In this document: in pieces, positions 54,788 through 55,346 of the stretch
Position numbering within the stretch: position 1 is the stretch's first letter
Layout of the letters: each line of letters opens with the position of its first letter
NCBI GenBank assembly: GCA_002148405.1
Contig: MUGG01000129.1
Coordinates: 1-55,346, forward strand
DNA length: 55,346 nt
From: Alkalinema sp. CACIAM 70d
Lineage (GTDB): Bacteria > Cyanobacteriota > Cyanobacteriia > Leptolyngbyales > Leptolyngbyaceae
Direction: 5' to 3'
Made by a program: the position numbers and the translations under genes
Notes under the pieces: generated by a model
What the model saw: only the letters and a program-made list of their open reading frames with translations
Database searches by the model: none
What the model was told of the DNA's origin: nothing

Positions 54788-55346
54788 GTGCGGCAACGAA
54801 TTCACAGCTCTTCTTCCGAGAATACCAAGCAGGGAAATCCTTCTCCGTTACTGACCCGCTCTGCTACAGTCACAGCTCAGACTGATTTGCAGCGATCGCT
54901 CTCCCCCGAAAATGCCGACAACGAAACCTTGGGGCAGAACCAGAATGAGCCACTGATCACTGCTCCACTGATGAGTTTCGACTGGACTAAGATTCCAGTA
55001 GATGCACCCGGCCACCCAACAACAATTCCGATTCAGCCAAAGTTTCTGGGTCAGATTTCGCATCATTCTGGGCAGATCCCCTTCCCCATCCAAGCCAAGC
55101 TCACGATCGGTCAACCGAACGATCGCTATGAGCAGGAAGCCGATCGGATGGCGAGGCAAGTCGTCAATCAAATCAATCGTCCCGCTACAGCTCCAGCAGA
55201 CGCAACTGTGCAGCGCCAGGACATCCCAGAGGATGAGGAACGGCTCCAGCGGAAGGCTAGCTTGCAGAATCCAGCAGATGGGATGGCTGCGCCTCCAGAA
55301 TTGGAAGCGGAAATTGGTCGATCGCGCAGTGGGGGGCAGCCCTTAG
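54788..55346 (+). CDS. DUF4157 domain protein, 3' end outside the window
   Basis: Open frame of 186 codons from GTG 54788 with no stop before the window ends. AGGAGGA 8 nt before the GTG decides the start. The N-terminal ~100 residues are polar and disordered. LTIGQPNDRYEQEADRMARQ is the signature opening of DUF4157 proteins, and near the right border ELEAEIGRSRSGGQPL is the next conserved block, which in relatives precedes the HExxH zinc motif; that motif would lie beyond the window. DUF4157 proteins are often encoded with extracellular contractile injection systems and may be their effectors or effector leaders. No such system is visible inside this window. A frame on the same strand at 55002 is a shadow. 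Confidence 0.85.
   Translation, partial: MRQRIHSSSSENTKQGNPSPLLTRSATVTAQTDLQRSLSPENADNETLGQNQNEPLITAPLMSFDWTKIPVDAPGHPTTIPIQPKFLGQISHHSGQIPFPIQAKLTIGQPNDRYEQEADRMARQVVNQINRPATAPADATVQRQDIPEDEERLQRKASLQNPADGMAAPPELEAEIGRSRSGGQPL

Noticed and set aside
55002..55346. A 114-codon frame at the right edge
   Set aside because: It lies in another frame of the DUF4157 gene, which has a strong ribosome site, a GTG start and family motifs.

Overview
The window is chromosomal DNA of a cyanobacterium. The evidence is the cytochrome b6f genes petC-petA, an NTRC-type thioredoxin reductase-thioredoxin fusion, a DICT-domain histidine kinase, a DUF92 (VTE6-like) gene, and very frequent GCGATCGC (HIP1) octamers. 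Together with a plant-type DUF3067 gene, a type IV pilin and cellulose genes, this suggests a filamentous or mat-forming lineage, but genus cannot be set from the sequence alone. No rRNA, tRNA, CRISPR array or intact insertion sequence was seen.

Layout. 1-4.0 kb: a DICT-GAF histidine kinase converges on a Ser/Thr kinase. 4.6-16.5 kb (minus): a five-gene cellulose operon ending at a clear terminator. It encodes, in transcription order, an OprB-like outer-membrane barrel with a huge Pro/Tyr/Gly-rich N-terminal half, a BcsC-like periplasmic TPR protein (frameshifted at a G8 run), a lipoprotein GH8 endoglucanase, BcsB, and BcsA with a PilZ domain. 17.1-24.4 kb (plus): a lipoprotein with a strange N-terminus and an 1832-residue protein with a LamG domain and about ten 29-residue helical repeats. 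24.7-27.0 kb: petCA and divergent DUF3067. 27.0-29.6 kb: an orphan peptide-type ABC permease and ntrC.

29.9-42.5 kb is a surface-modification region: a methyltransferase, a type IV pilin, a SPINDLY/OGT-like TPR glycosyltransferase, a third methyltransferase, two FkbM methyltransferases (one fused to TPR-like repeats), an O-antigen ligase/Wzy-like protein with TPRs, and a polyprenyl-phosphate sugar transferase. 42.8-50.6 kb holds housekeeping and signalling genes: pgl, a zinc-ribbon FHA protein, an FHA-kinase with a degenerate catalytic loop, xth, a DUF92 protein, a two-gene operon of tiny proteins, a VOC protein, a lipase-like hydrolase and a small membrane protein. 50.9-55.3 kb looks accessory: two tandem paralogues of an unrecognised family, a small conserved-looking gene, a Uma2 nuclease-like gene, and the 5' part of a DUF4157 protein (GTG start) that runs off the window. 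DUF4157 proteins are often linked to extracellular contractile injection systems.

The most notable candidates for something new are the split export apparatus of the cellulose operon with its prion-like barrel protein, the 1832-residue repeat protein, the pilin/glycosyltransferase/methyltransferase island, and the tandem paralogues next to the DUF4157 gene.
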